This document shows positions 34,010 through 46,340 of a stretch of 62,000 nt of DNA, piece by piece. Every line of letters begins with the position of its first letter. The stretch's first letter is position 1. The translations under genes and the position numbers were made by a program. The DNA comes from Gnetum montanum. Lineage: Eukaryota > Streptophyta > Gnetopsida > Gnetales > Gnetaceae. Under the pieces are notes generated by a model, which ran no database searches, was not told the DNA's origin, and saw only the letters and a list, made by a program, of their open reading frames with translations. The stretch lies in assembly GCA_015680685.1 (NCBI GenBank), contig MNCI01028452.1:769786-831785 (forward strand), read 5' to 3'.

Positions 34010-37000
34010 GGGGAATATAGAGGAGGAGGAGGTGGTGCATCATCATCATCATTGCCTACACCATTAGGGCCACCAACATCATAAAATTCCTGTAAGATAG
34101 CAACACACAACTAGTTAGTAATCATAATAACTAAAATTGTAACATGAACTAGGCAAAAAAAAAATGAAACATACAACTAAAAAGAAAAAAACTAAAATTT
34201 AAAATATGCAAAACATAAAAGCCATCATACCTATGAAGAATCTGACTCTACGAACTCTTGGCAAAGATTGTGAAGACTAGTCTCCAAATGTTGGAGGATC
34301 TAGTCTTCTATCATATTGGCCTAGTTAATGTCCCCTAAATTGATGCTTGTGAAGATGTTGGCTATATACACATCCATCCATGATGGTGGCTCCCATGAGA
34401 TAGTAGTTGTAGCAACCTCATCTGTAGCTATGGCGATCTATGGAGTAGGAGACTCAACCACTATTAGAGTGCTTTCAAAAAGGTTGAAAGAACTCTAAGC
34501 CTAAATGCCCTAAATAAACATCTCTCTCTTTTTCTATTCAGTTATCTCCTTCTTCAGCCATTTGAAATAGTCATCTTGATCAACCTTATACTTGCACTTG
34601 TGGTTTTTTTGTGTCTTACCCCACTCCAAGACCCAAGCACAATAATCCTTCCAATCTTATGCCTTTTGAAAGATCAAGTCCATCTACATTTGTTGCTCAT
34701 GCAACTCTCGAGAAAGGAAAATCTTATCATGGATAGTGCACCAATAGTAGGTCCATGTGATCTCTTTGGTCTGTAAGACCCCTAAGTTCTCCACTTGGTC
34801 ATCCACAAAGGTCTTATGCTCCTCAACATCTTAGATCCTCTCAACTTACCTTTTATTTTCCTTCTTCAAGCTCATAAGTTATTCTCATAGGGATTCGTTA
34901 GACCTCTAAATCTTCTATGAAGCTTTAACACATAAAACTACTAGATCAATGGTAGTTTTGTAAAGCTTCAAGGGGACATGTGTGGTGTCAGAAGGAAGTT
35001 TAGGCAAGGAGTTGAACTTCATGTCTTAGTCTGGATCCCATGTGATTGATGGTACTAAAAATGACAAAAATAATAATCATAAACTTAGTATACAACATAG
35101 ATGTAGCATAAAATACATTTCATAGCAAAATGACTTAAGTATAGCAAAACATAGTTCTCACCAATTTTGGGTGTAATCTATTACAACTAACCAACAATGT
35201 CCTTTACAATCTCATGCATGAATTTTATCTTGTCTGGGATCTCTACCCATGGTTTTAGGCGAAACTCAGGTACATGGGCCTTTGTTGCTAGCTTAGGACC
35301 TATGATAAGCATAACAATTGTTGGATAAGTAAGAACTCTAAAACCAAACATAAAACTATAGGCAATAACAAGTAGAGCATAAGTATACCTGTGCTCTCCA
35401 CTTCATTCTCACGATCATCTTTACCATCATCTAGGATTTTGATCAAAGACTCCCTGGGTAATGACCCATCGAACAAGGCATCAAGATCATCCATATCTTG
35501 TTGCAAGAATGCCACCTCTGCTTGCCATTATTCTTCCTCTATCATAGCCATATGCCTTTTCTCTTCCTCCTTAACAAGCCTATGTGCCTTGTCTACTTGC
35601 CTTTGTTCTTCTTCTACAATGGCAACTTGGGCTACCAAGTTTCTTCGTTGATCTGTAACTATAAACCACTAGATAAGTTAGCATGAATATCCATAAAATA
35701 AAAACATAGCCAAAAGAAAAAGAAGACATAGTTGAAGTATACCTATGATTGGCTAGTCCAAGCATGGGATCTTGAAGATAATCTTTTGCTTAGAGGGTGG
35801 CTCTGCTACTAGTGATGCTTCTTCTACAAGCCTATTTAGGCTAACCATTGGGCCCTCTTGATGTTTGATGAAAATGTAAGAGGTACCTTCCCTATGCTAT
35901 CAGGGGGATTCACATCGATTGACATCAAGATCCTTGGTGGTCACAAATAATGAATCTCCCATATCCTCTAGTGGGTTCTAGGCCCTCATGGTTGGATCAA
36001 GATGCTTTATCCAAGGCCTTGAGAGTTGTTGTGGATCTTGGCGCAACCACAATCCACCTCTCTTTACCACCAAAAATTCTATAAACCTCTTCAAATAGCC
36101 TACAAAAAATGCATGGTGCATGTGGACTATTGTAGAAGATTTTATGCAAAATTTGAGGATTTCCTTTTTAAGGATCGCAACTAAGGAAATAGCCTAGTTA
36201 AAACGAGTCTCCTCTATCATAACTTTCTTGAAGATCCATCTTTGTGCAACACTAATCACCTTCTTTTATAACAAAAATTTAGGAAATACCCTAAATCTAA
36301 ATAAGTTATAAGACTCTTTTATGTCAAAGTTCATAAAGCTATTGCAAGCAAAACTGGAGTCTCCCTTGGTAGCACCAAGCCATTCCTCAACCTCTACACA
36401 GTGGCCCACCTCTTTCATTGGTTTGGTGGCAGTTGTTATCTTGTCAGAGGAAACACCAAATAAGTTGTGGAAGGTAGACACACTAATGGCAATATAAATG
36501 GATATGCCTTGTATTGTGGTGTAGAACACATCAACTTTTTCATCAAAAGAGTCAATGATGTTTAGCATGTCAACAGAGGGGATGATAGGGTTGGACACCA
36601 TGAAGATCTCAAGCAAAGTTATGCGAGCAATGTTTGCTTGAATGTCTTTAGATGCATTCTCCCTTAACCATTCCTATGCTGGTCCCACCTCATCAAACTT
36701 TATTATGAGATTCTCTACAAAATGTTCGGTGAGGGGTATGATAACATCTACCGAAGTGGAAGGCCTTGTAAGCAAAAGATAAGTGTTTGGCATCAATACA
36801 ACTACATTTTGACCATAAAAATTAATTAAAGCCTAACTAACCATAAGACCTTTAGCATAACAATGTACCTAATTTCTCACTCTTCTTCTTCTTGCTTGGA
36901 GAAGCTTGTGTGGAGGTCCCAATAGTAATACCTATATCTCTAATATCCTTAAGGGTCATCCACTCGCTGTGTGTTGTTTTGGTAGCCACACACTTCTTGT

Positions 37001-40000
37001 AAACAACGTCAAATCTAGTTGGGTATTCATCAAACTCCCCTCCTAGCTATTCAGAAATAACATATCTAATCTTGGAGCCCTTGGTGAATTTGTTCAATGT
37101 AGTATGGGCTACCACAAAGGTTTGATCATTGATCCTATAATTGCAAGATACATGTGAAACCAACAAGGTAAAAAAGAGAAGACTAAATGAGATAAAACCA
37201 AAATATTAAAACCTATAATAGCCATGCTTATCATTGTAATGGGTACAAATTCCTGGAGGATTTTGGAATAAGGAGTCAACTCTTTACACCACCATCAAAG
37301 TATTATTCATGTTGTATCATGAATACTCTAGCATGGTCTAGATATTTGAAAGGTACCATGGACTGATGAAATCCATCAGTTTTCCTGCTACCCGAGTCTT
37401 TGGCCCATTAGTTATAAATCAGACAACCAAGCATGCAGACTTAGGCAACAAGGTCTCCATGATGACTGCAGTTGCCTCCTTAGACAAGTCTGACCACATC
37501 ATCACACTAAAGTACTAAAGAAGATAGGCAAGTTAGTCCCTTGCCCTTGGGCAGAACCACACTAATGTCTTCTCCAATGCCAAGTCAAGAAGAGGGATAT
37601 GATCTATAGGTTGACTGAGATAGTAGAGAATGCCAACTAGCTCAATCACAATGAGCATTAGCTTGAGTTAGATCCTACAGGGGGAAAGTATAAAAAATAA
37701 TGTTAACAAAACATTTCAACACTTAGAATTTCTTAACAAATTTTACACATCCTAGTTGGGGTTGAAATTAGCCTTCATAAAAAGCTCTAATGTGTTGGTT
37801 CAAATTTTCTTAAGAAAATTCACAAAAAATGAATATTATTATAACCTCTCTTAGACTCAATATCATAGCCAAAACCATTATAACCAAAATTATGCCTTAG
37901 CTCAAAACATGCATTTAAATAAGTATCAAACCATAGAAAAAGTGGCCATAATAAACATAAATTAAAAACTTAATAAAAATTGTAAAAAGCTCTTTTCTTC
38001 AAACAAACACACAATGATGAATCATTAGTTTGCTGGGATATCACTAATGCTATGTTACATCTGTTTGACAAAAAGTCAATTTTTGGTCAGTTAAGATATC
38101 AAAGCTCTGATATCTTAGATCTAATATTGAAGCCCTAATATTGCATATCTGATATCAGATCACATGCTATGTTATTGGATATCATAGGATGTATGCTAGC
38201 TTATAAATATAACACTTGGGGACATGGTTTGGGGGTTGATTAGTTAATAAAGTAGTCAAACTTTTATAGTTTTATTCCATAATCTTAGAGAATAGTTAGT
38301 GAGCACTCGTAGTGTGGATCTAAGTTAGTTGTATGATGTCTCATTCGAGTGGCAATGTACCTAGACATATTCCATGAATGACAATCAGATCGAGATTGAT
38401 TCTTATTCATTACAACACTTTGACTTAGATTAAATTTACTTTTAAGGCAATTTACTTTTCATGTACTTGGTTAATATTTATGTTTCCATGCATATCAATA
38501 AATTGATGGAATATTTGCAACTAGTTTTGAGTGTAAACACATATTAGCTTGGTAATCCCAGTAGAGTTATTGCTTACTTTACCCACTAGCATAGCACTTG
38601 GTAATCCCATTAGTGAATACGTGGTTTCAAGATGTGTACGGTAAGCTGGGAACAGACACTCATCACCCATAGGCTAGTTTAGACTTTAATTTCTGTTATT
38701 AATTAGTTTAAATAATTGGTCTCTTTATTATCATTAGAAGTAGCATAAGGCCGAACAACATCAAGAATCATGTGCCTCACTTTGAACTAAATCATACATG
38801 ACAAAGCTACCACTAGTTCAAGTGGGAAGATAGTGAACTGTGATTAAGAGATAATGATCTAGATGCGACAACTAGTCCCATCTATGGAATTCAACCAGAT
38901 CATGCATGAAGGCTTGTGATTCATATGGTTGGGCATAGGGGGCACCTCGCCACTCATCACACAAAAAAAAAATTTACAACATAATTTATAATCCCCAAGA
39001 GCATGGAGGTTGATAATTCTAACTATGACAACTAAATCAATCCTCAAAGGGGTAAGGTGCTATAACCAAATTTAGACCAATTAACACAACCTTATTACAA
39101 AAGTCATAAAAAATTCATCTTAGCCCTGATTTCAATGATTCCACCATGGAAGGAATCCTAAAATCATGAACTTTCTAGCCATGACTATTACAACTAAAAA
39201 CATGTAACCATTCTTACATAAAACATAGCCAGAAATAGCATAAACATGGCCATCACCATCAACCCCCATTCGTGCAAGGTTAGAAAAAAATTCACAAAAA
39301 AATCAAACAAGCTCCAAATAGAGTGATTCTACCATTGTTTGAAAGCTTAAATCGAGCCCTAGGTACCCATACTTAATAAATGTTCAAAACCCTAGTAATT
39401 TTTTCAGAGAAAATTCATTAATATTAATGAAAATTTGAAAAATGGCACAAACCCCTAATTGCACAACCAAACTAAAATAGCCATAACTTGATCAATATAA
39501 CTACAAATTAAACAAGACATTTCAAAGCTTAAATACAACATTAAAAACCCAAAACATTAAATTTTGCAAAAATTAAGATATTTAATTAATAAAAAACACA
39601 CAACATAACTTGCTTTTTTGAACCAAAAAGCATAAAAAGAAAACACAAATTTAATGTTTTGTAAGCATAGATTATAACCAAAATAGCCAAACCAACATCA
39701 ACCCATCATGAAATTCACTAAAATAAGGGGTTAGAATGTCATTATAATTTAACTTTAATGATCCTTGGCCCTAGATCTAAAAAAAATAGCCTCAACATGA
39801 GATTTTTAGAAAAAGCATTTGAAAAAGCAAGTCTATTTTTAAAAATCCTATTTACCAAGGCAAAAACAGCAAAAGAACCCAAGATCCACATGAAAACATC
39901 CAAAACATGACATGGTATTTCACTCAAATTTAATTTTATTGACTCATTTTGACCAAATTTGTGAATATTGTCTTGTTTCCACTACGAAAAACATCAAAAA

Positions 40001-40240
40001 TAGCTAGAACAGCATGAAAAAAGGCAAAGAATGGCCTACCTTGGAACTAATGAAGAGGTCCCTTGGATGGAGATAGCATTGGGAAAGGAAGAGATCTTTC
40101 TAGCAGCCTCATCTAACACTTGGATGTGTGTATTCTTACTATTTTTCTTCATGATGATGCTCAATGTTGAGAGGACACTTGAAATCTAAAGGGGTTAGAG
40201 CCTCAACACTAACCAAGAGAAAAATGTAGAGCTTCAACGC
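34010..40240 (-). pseudogene. Antisense gene of the old Tat element, broken
   Basis: Homologous to 20882-25290 throughout and in the same orientation. Exon 1 ends at 40040 before GTAGGC (KLYIFLLVSVEALT against KTYLVLMRVEEAEK). Exon 2 starts at 37674 after CTGTAG (LKLMLIVIELVGIL, FSVMMWSD, LFQNPPGICTHY). Exon 3 is 37134-36869 (INDQTFVVAHTTLNKF, EFDEYPTRFD). Exon 4 starts near 36801 and includes 36616-36266. Exon 5 ends before GTATAC near 35388, phase 1. Exon 6 holds WVEIPDKIKF, exon 7 VLEWGKTQKNHK, and the last exon ends near 34010 with a DDDDAPPPPP tail. The donor of intron 2 is now ATAAGC. Intron 1 (40039-37675) contains the solo LTR. Confidence 0.65.
38010..38964 (+). mobile_element. Solo LTR of the Athila-like family with target duplication
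   Basis: LTR 38015-38959 (945 bp) runs TGATGAATC...CTCATCA and is flanked by a perfect CACAA duplication (38010-38014 and 38960-38964). A TATA box (TATAAATATAAC, about 38201-38212) lies in its middle. It is closest to the LTR at 56824 and shares GATATC-rich U3. It arose by LTR-LTR recombination after insertion into intron 1 of the old antisense gene. Confidence 0.9.
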
Positions 40241-40324
40241 TGAAGGTTGACAAGATCTGCTATAGTAATAGATGTCAAGGCTTTCCTTTGCTATGTTGGT
40301 TGATGAAATGATGGTTTGTGATGA

Positions 40325-40333
40325 GTTTATATA
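40325..40333 (-). promoter_or_regulatory. TATA box upstream of the old antisense gene
   Basis: TATATAAAC on the minus strand, about 90 bases before the exon-1 homology at 40240. It matches the arrangement at 25442-25449 in the younger copy. Confidence 0.5.
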
Positions 40334-40420
40334 TGTTTTAACATTAAAAATCCTAAAAACCCAATGTTTCCACTCTAAACCCTTACTTGCTAATTCTGTG
40401 TATGGCAATTCTATATACAC

Positions 40421-41215
40421 TAAAGTCTAAGGGGCGGAAAGTATCCTCCACACTAGGAGTGAAGGGAGGAAATAGAAAATACCTTTCTTTTTTTCTTAAC
40501 CATTTATTTTTTAAATTTGTAAAACCATGGGCCCCATTCTATGCCCTCACACATGCTACTTTTTGGGTTAGTAACGATGTCAACATTGGGGTTTTGACCC
40601 CTTTAACACATAGAACCATACCCAAGCCTTAATCCCCATGCATCCACATTGGGGGTATCATACTCAACATGGATGCATGCCTTCCACCCTTCAAAACCAT
40701 AAAAAGCTAACTTTATTGCCATTTTTAGCATTTACAAATTGCATCATTTAACCCTAGGCTCTGAAAGGGGGTCAATTTAACTGAAAATAGTCACCTTGGG
40801 TATACCCCCTGGCTTACCCCCCTAGAAGGAGGTGGGAGGGCTTAGCATGGAACAAAGTAGGGTAACCCTCATTCATATTCCTTACTACTCATCACACCTA
40901 GATCTGAACCCTAAAAGAGGCCCACATAATCAAGAGCCTATGCAATCACTCCTGAAAACCCCTAAACCTTAGAAAACCTAGCCAAAAGTGGTTAAAAACC
41001 TTTCAATTTAGTGGTTCCACACTAAGAAGAGGCTTCATCCATGCTGAGCACCTTGACCCTAGCATGGATGGATGGGAAGTAATATAAAATTCAATAAATC
41101 AACCACCTAGTTATCATGACCACCTAGTTATAACATAAAAATCCTCTTCCCCAACCTTTAGTGATCATAGTTCTTACATTGAAAGTCTTTCTGCCCCTTC
41201 GTGACCTCTAATAGT
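40421..41215. other. No gene recognised; probable old Tat or satellite-derived sequence
   Basis: RT of the old element should follow here but is not detectable, so the element appears truncated at about 40.4 kb. The motif ACCCCC...GGAGG...TTAGCATGG near 40800-40850 resembles part of the neighbouring 193-bp repeat. Confidence 0.4.
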
Positions 41216-42511
41216 CAATAACCCCTTTTGGTTCTTACCCCTTGGCTTACCCCCTAGAGGGGGATCCTCAATGTGGAAATAAGGGGTAACCAAAAAAATT
41301 AACTTAAATAACCTTAAAATTAACAACGTTTCATCTTGGGCAGTGTCTAGTAGTATTGGAAATCCCATGAATGTGCATGCATGCCCAAAACTAATCAAAA
41401 TTTATCAAAAATTAACCACTTAAAATCCTCCACACTAACATACACCCTTGGAGGGGGGGTTTGACATGGAAACAAGGGAATAACCCTAGAAATTAATTAA
41501 GCAGCACTGACAACCTCGGGAATGCACATGCATGTCCAAAACTGATCAAAACTTGTTAATTTGTAGCCCCTTGGGATCCTTCGCACTGACATACACCTTG
41601 AAGGGGGAGCTCAAAGTGGAAACAAGGAGGTAACATAAAAAAATTAATAAAATAACCTAAAAATTAATAATTTTTAATCTTGGGCAATGTTCAACAGCAT
41701 TGGCAACCTTAGGAATGCACATGCATGCCCAAAACTGATCAAAATTTGTCAAAAATCAATCCCTTGGAATCCTCCATGCTAAAATACCCCTTGGATAGGG
41801 GGACTTAGCATGGAAATAAGGGGATAACCTTTAAAAATATAAAAATTACCTTAAAATTAACAAATTTTAATCGTGGGCAGTGTCCAATAGCATCAACAAT
41901 CCCAGGAATGCACATGCATGCCCAAAATTGATTAAAATTTGTCAAAAAACATCCCCTTAAAATCCTTCCCATTGACATACCCCCTAGATGGGGGCCTCTG
42001 CATGGAAACAAGGGGCTAACCCTTAAAATTCTAAAAATTTCCTTAAAATTGACAACTTTTGATCTTGGGTAGTGTCCAATAGCATTGGCAACCCCAAGGA
42101 TGCACATACATGTTCAAAATTGATCAAAATTTGTCAAAAATCAGTCTCTTGGGATCTTCCATGCTAACATACCCCTTAGAGAGGGGGCTTAGTGTGGAAA
42201 TAAGAGGGCAACTCCAAAAAGTAACTTAAAAGCCTTAAAACTAACAACTTTTGATCTTGGGTAGTGTCTAGCAACACTAGCAACCCCAAGAATGCACATG
42301 CATGCCAAAAATTGATCAAAATTTGTTAAAAATTATCCCCTTGGAATCTTCCATGCTAACATACCCCCTTGGAGAGGGGGCTCCATATGGAAACAAGGGG
42401 ATAAATCCAAAAATTAACTTTAAAGCCTTAAAACTAACAACTTTTGATCTTAGGCAATGTCTAGTAGTACTGACAACCCTAGGAATGCACATGCATGCCC
42501 AAAACTGATCC
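41216..42511 (+). repeat. ~193-bp tandem array, about 6.5 units
   Basis: The landmark GAATGCACATGCATGCCCAA recurs near 41368, 41520, 41711, 41907, 42100, 42290 and 42484. Spacings are 152 and then 190-196 bp. Each unit also has a TACCCC...GGGGG inverted pair, a CATGGAAACAAGGGG-like block and CTTTTGATCTTGGGCAGTGT. Open frames inside are by-products of the repeat. The last unit ends where the copia integrase remnant starts. Confidence 0.85.
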
Positions 42512-42519
42512 ATAAACAT

Positions 42520-43190
42520 GATTAATTTATGATTATAGAATCCATAGTATTCACCACCTGTATTAAACCTCACTATCTTTATTTACTTACTGCACTGTTT
42601 CTCTACTTCAACCTTAAACACCTTAAAGACATATAAAGCTTCATTCTTGTTATGAAGCAGGTAGAGATACATATATCATAAGTAATCATCAATAAAAGTA
42701 ATGAAATACTTTTGACCATACGCATCCATATCTAGACTCCAAATATTTGTATGTATGATCTCTAATATGTCTAAACTCCTCTTGGCATCTTTCTTTGACA
42801 TATTGGTCTACTTTCCCTTTATGCAGTCCACACAACTGTCAAAGTTCGTGAAATCTAGAGTACTAAGTACTCCATCATTAACTAATCTCTTTATTCTCTC
42901 AATAGAGATATGTACTAATCTACAATGCCATAACATAGAGGATTCTTTATTCATAACACATCTCTTAATGCCAACACTATCATGAACATGCATAGAAGTA
43001 TAAGGAGTTTCATTTTGTAAACTAAGTTTGAAAAGACCATTTTTCAATGTACCATTTCCAATAAGTTCAGATCTATAATATAAACTAAATATATTATCTA
43101 AAAAATTAAAGGAAAATCCCATTGATACAAGCCTTGAAACAGAAATTAAATTCCTCAAAAAACTTGGAATATAAAATGTCTTTCCCAACT
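42520..43190 (-). pseudogene. Copia GAG-pre-integrase and integrase fragment, broken
   Basis: The GAG-pre-integrase domain is open at 43188-42808 (IPSFLRNLISVSRL, LWHCRLVHISIERIKRL, CVDCIKGK; H-C-C pattern). The integrase core follows with HTNIWSLDMDAYG, FITFIDDY and VRFNTGGEYYG, in which both first catalytic Asp positions are altered. The coding sequence stops at about 42520, at the tandem array, so RT and RNase H are missing. Confidence 0.8.
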
Positions 43191-43434
43191 CTAAAACAAA
43201 ACCACTACTTAAAACTAATTTTCATGTTTCAATTGCCTCCACATGTAAGCACATCTTGTTCCTCAAATAGCTACACAACTCACTTTTCACTAGCTTCCTT
43301 AGGTTTTGAACCCTTGCAAGGAATTAGTAACATGGATTATAGAATTAGAGTCAATATACCATTTGTTATGGCCAACATCAATCATATTAGATTTACAACA
43401 AACAAGTGAGAATTGAGTACCTTTCTTTTGAAGC

Positions 43435-43495
43435 CAATTTTGATATTTAGGACAATCCTTCTTTACATGCCCTTTCTTCTTGCAAAAAAAGCATC
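43435..43495 (-). pseudogene. Copia gag zinc knuckle remnant
   Basis: CFFCKKKGHVKKDC (C-x2-C-x4-H-x4-C) followed by PKYQNWLQK, then a gap of ~250 bases to the GAG-pre-integrase domain. The capsid part upstream (43560-44400) is AT-rich and not recognisable, so it was lost or has decayed. Confidence 0.75.
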
Positions 43496-44400
43496 TAGAT
43501 TCCTTCTTAATATCAGCTTGTGCAAGCAGTTCTCCCTTTCCCTTATTCTTGGCTTACCCCTTATCAAATATAATAAAATATTCATATGGGAAAAAATCTA
43601 TTATGTTACATATGGTTAATCCTAATTTAATGTTTATTTACCATATGTGATCCAAAGACTCTTAATATATAATTTTGCTATGGCTACTCTCTAATTATAC
43701 AAAATTATATAGCTAACTAGCCATTTATTTTTATGCACAAAAACTATTTTCCTAATGCATATATCAATATGTCTCTCTATAGATATATACAAAATAAATT
43801 ATGCTTAAAATAAATTATTTCTAAAATAAATTACCAAATTTTGACATTCCTTAAGAAATATGGTATTAAAATAAACATAAATTTATTTTAGAAATATTAA
43901 TCAATAAGCAACTTTATGCATTTCTAAATGAATTACCAAAAATTTTAAAATTCATAAAAATTTTGGTAATTTTAATCCCAAAAATATTTTAGAAATGCCA
44001 AAACAACTTAATTTGCAAAAATTGAATAAACTTTAGCATAAATTAAATTTCAAAATTTTATCTAATCTAAATGACAAAATTTTGAATTTCATAAAATTTC
44101 AAAAAAAAAATTTATTTGACATGATTTCAAAACACGACGTGTCATTTTTGCAAAGAACTATGCATTTCATAACGTCAACTGTAAAAATGATGTCATTTTA
44201 AAGCTTCCTTAAATGCAAAATCTAGAATCATTTTTGATGTTTCAAATCATCGAATTATTAGAAATTTAATCCCTTAATGATTTCTAACATTATTTTTCAC
44301 AAATAATCATTGAAAAATAAATTCTACCGATTCAAACCATCGTCAAAAAGTTTGTTAATAGAAGTCTCATCTGAACAAGTTCTAAGCATCAAGATAGAGA
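43496..44400 (-). other. AT-rich leader/gag remnant of the copia element
   Basis: Between PBS and zinc knuckle. No frame longer than about 70 codons. Short inverted words (AAATTTTGGTAATTT) are common. Confidence 0.4.
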
Positions 44401-44422
44401 CCTAATTGGCTCCGATACCAAA
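44401..44422 (-). promoter_or_regulatory. Copia primer binding site (initiator-Met type)
   Basis: On the minus strand TTTGGTATCGGAGCCAATTA follows the LTR end directly. This is the classic plant Ty1/copia PBS (TGGTATCRGAGCC), complementary to initiator tRNA-Met. Confidence 0.85.
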
Positions 44423-45040
44423 TGTAAGAAAATTTTGTTGTAAAACATTGATCAAAACATGCATTTAACCAAATTGCAAAAAATCACGAAAATGCAGAAA
44501 TAAACATAAAACCAACCTTTAGCCATTGATGCTCTCATTTGGATTGCGTGAATGTGTTTCAAAGAGTGTTTTGAATTCTTCTATCACATTAACGCTCAAC
44601 AACAATAGTGATGTATGCAGACTTTGAGTGTTTGTGATAGGGACCCAAAAGTTGTAACATTATCATGAGCTTAATATCTTCTAGTGCTTGTTTGTTTTCT
44701 CATCAAAGAACATTTTATAGGTTAGAAAATCAATTACCAAGGATTAAATTCTAGTTTAAATGGAAAATATGAGACCATTTTTATGAAAACTGTTACAACA
44801 AATTTAGTTGGTTTCAAATTTGAAACCATTTGTTTTCCATAATGCATAAACGGTTATATTAAAACTTTTCATAACACATAAATAGTTTTATGCATTATTT
44901 AAACAGCAAAGCAATAGCAAGAGGCACTTCAGCACGGGAAGGAGGAAATAGATGACCATGAATCCACACTGTGGATGGACATGAAGGAGTTGAAATCATG
45001 GGTGTTATATGGTGCAAAATATTTGATCCACACTGTGGAT
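44423..45040 (-). repeat. 5' LTR of the minus-strand copia (right limit approximate)
   Basis: On the plus strand it starts TGTAAGAAAATTTTG and is homologous to 56562-56823 for 262 bases (shared GCAGACTTTGAGTGTTTGTG). The outer end is uncertain. A near-palindrome ATCCACACTGTGGAT occurs twice, near 44963 and 45031. Confidence 0.7.
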
Positions 45041-45052
45041 GGACATGACGCA

Positions 45053-45213
45053 AGAAAGATATAAAAAAATTAATAGCCTATAAATTACCATGTACACCAT
45101 TGTTTGATGCACTAAGGAGTTAACTTAAAAGGGTAGAAAGATATAAAAAAATTAATAGCCTATAAATTACCATGTACACCATTGTTTGATGCACTGAGTT
45201 AACTTAAAAGGGT
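45053..45213 (+). repeat. Recent tandem duplication, two ~80-bp copies
   Basis: 45053-45134 and 45135-45213 are almost identical (AGAAAGATATAAAAAAATTA through TTAACTTAAAAGGGT). They differ by a 3-base indel (AAGGAG/GAG). It may lie within the 5' flank of the Merlin-like transposon. Confidence 0.85.
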
Positions 45214-45543
45214 AGAGAGTTGCTTATAGGATAGGAGTTACTTTAAAGAGTTGGAGAAGCCAAAATTGCTTTTTTTCAAATAATAGAATTTGGTAGTTAT
45301 TTATTTATTTTATTGAAATTTTTTTATACTTTTATTTTTAGTAGATTTTTATTCTTTAATATAGTAGTTTTGCAATATCATCATCTTCATCCTAGTTATG
45401 GCATATATAGTTTTTATTATTCAATTTATTTAACTTAAATATGTTCTATGTTATCCATAGATATTTTAATTTAAATTGGTACTAAGTTATCAATAGATAT
45501 ACATTCATTCGTAATTTATAGTTTTGTATTTTTAGGTTCTTTC

Positions 45544-46340
45544 ATGAGTAGGCAACTATTGATTAAAAATGCTGAAAAATTACAAAATTGTATTAAGTTT
45601 TGTCAAGAATTTGGTCTTTTACATAGAGAAACAATTTGCTCCAATTGTAGAATAACGATGAAAATGAGAAGGGATGCTTCACACAAAAAAATATTATGAT
45701 TTGTATGTTCCCAATGGGATGCTAAAGAAAGCATTCATTATGAAACGTGGTTCCAGAATTCAAAGTTAGATATCAAAAAAATTTTATTGATTATGTATGA
45801 TTAAAACTGGAAATGCTCAAATGAATAGACTTAGGTCCAAAATCAAGTATCAAAACATACTATAGTTGATTAGTTTAATTTTTGCAAAAATGTTTGTACA
45901 AATATTTTGTTGAAAAATCCACAGCAAATTGGAGGTCCAGGAAAGATTCTAGATATTGTTGAATCAAAATTTAGAATTGAACAAGATTCTAATAATATTT
46001 TCCTCATAACTATTCCAAATACATGCAAAGAAATGTTTCTAGATTACATTTATAAGTGGATCAAACCTTGTAGCATTATATACAATGACATGTGGAAAGC
46101 TTATGACTTAGAATGGCTTCACCAACTTTAATTTGATCATCAAATAGTAAATCATTCATTGCCCTTTAAAGATCCAAGCATAGGACATGGGTATTCATAC
46201 TAATACTATTGAAAGTACATGATGAGTAGTGAAAGCTCATATTCCACAAAATGGATCATGACAAGAGATACATGGCTCATATATGATGGAGTACATGTGG
46301 AGAAGAAATTTTGCACAAAAAGGTACTTTTTAATGCTTAT
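45544..46340 (+). pseudogene. Merlin/IS1016-type DDE transposase, broken and split
   Basis: Starts at ATG 45544, just after a T-rich tract ending in AG that may be a 3' splice site. The N-terminal zinc-ribbon-like part has ETICSNCR and a second Cys group FVCSQWDAKESI, then DIKKILLIMYD. The ISXO2-like catalytic region reads IGGPGKILDIVESKF, the TCKEMFLDYIYKWIKP block and YNDMWKAYD, HQIVNHSLPFKDP, then IHTNTIEST and QEIHGSYMMEYMWRRNF after a frameshift near 46190. The first catalytic Asp is replaced (IVESKF against I-D-E-S). Several stops and two shifts are present. The reading continues at 56292 beyond the Athila-like insertion. In the family it catalyses cut-and-paste transposition. Confidence 0.7.

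Noticed and set aside
41216-42511. Possible CRISPR-like array because of regular spacing
   Set aside because: Units are ~193 bp, diverged along their whole length, without short identical repeats and unique spacers; a tandem satellite in a plant genome.
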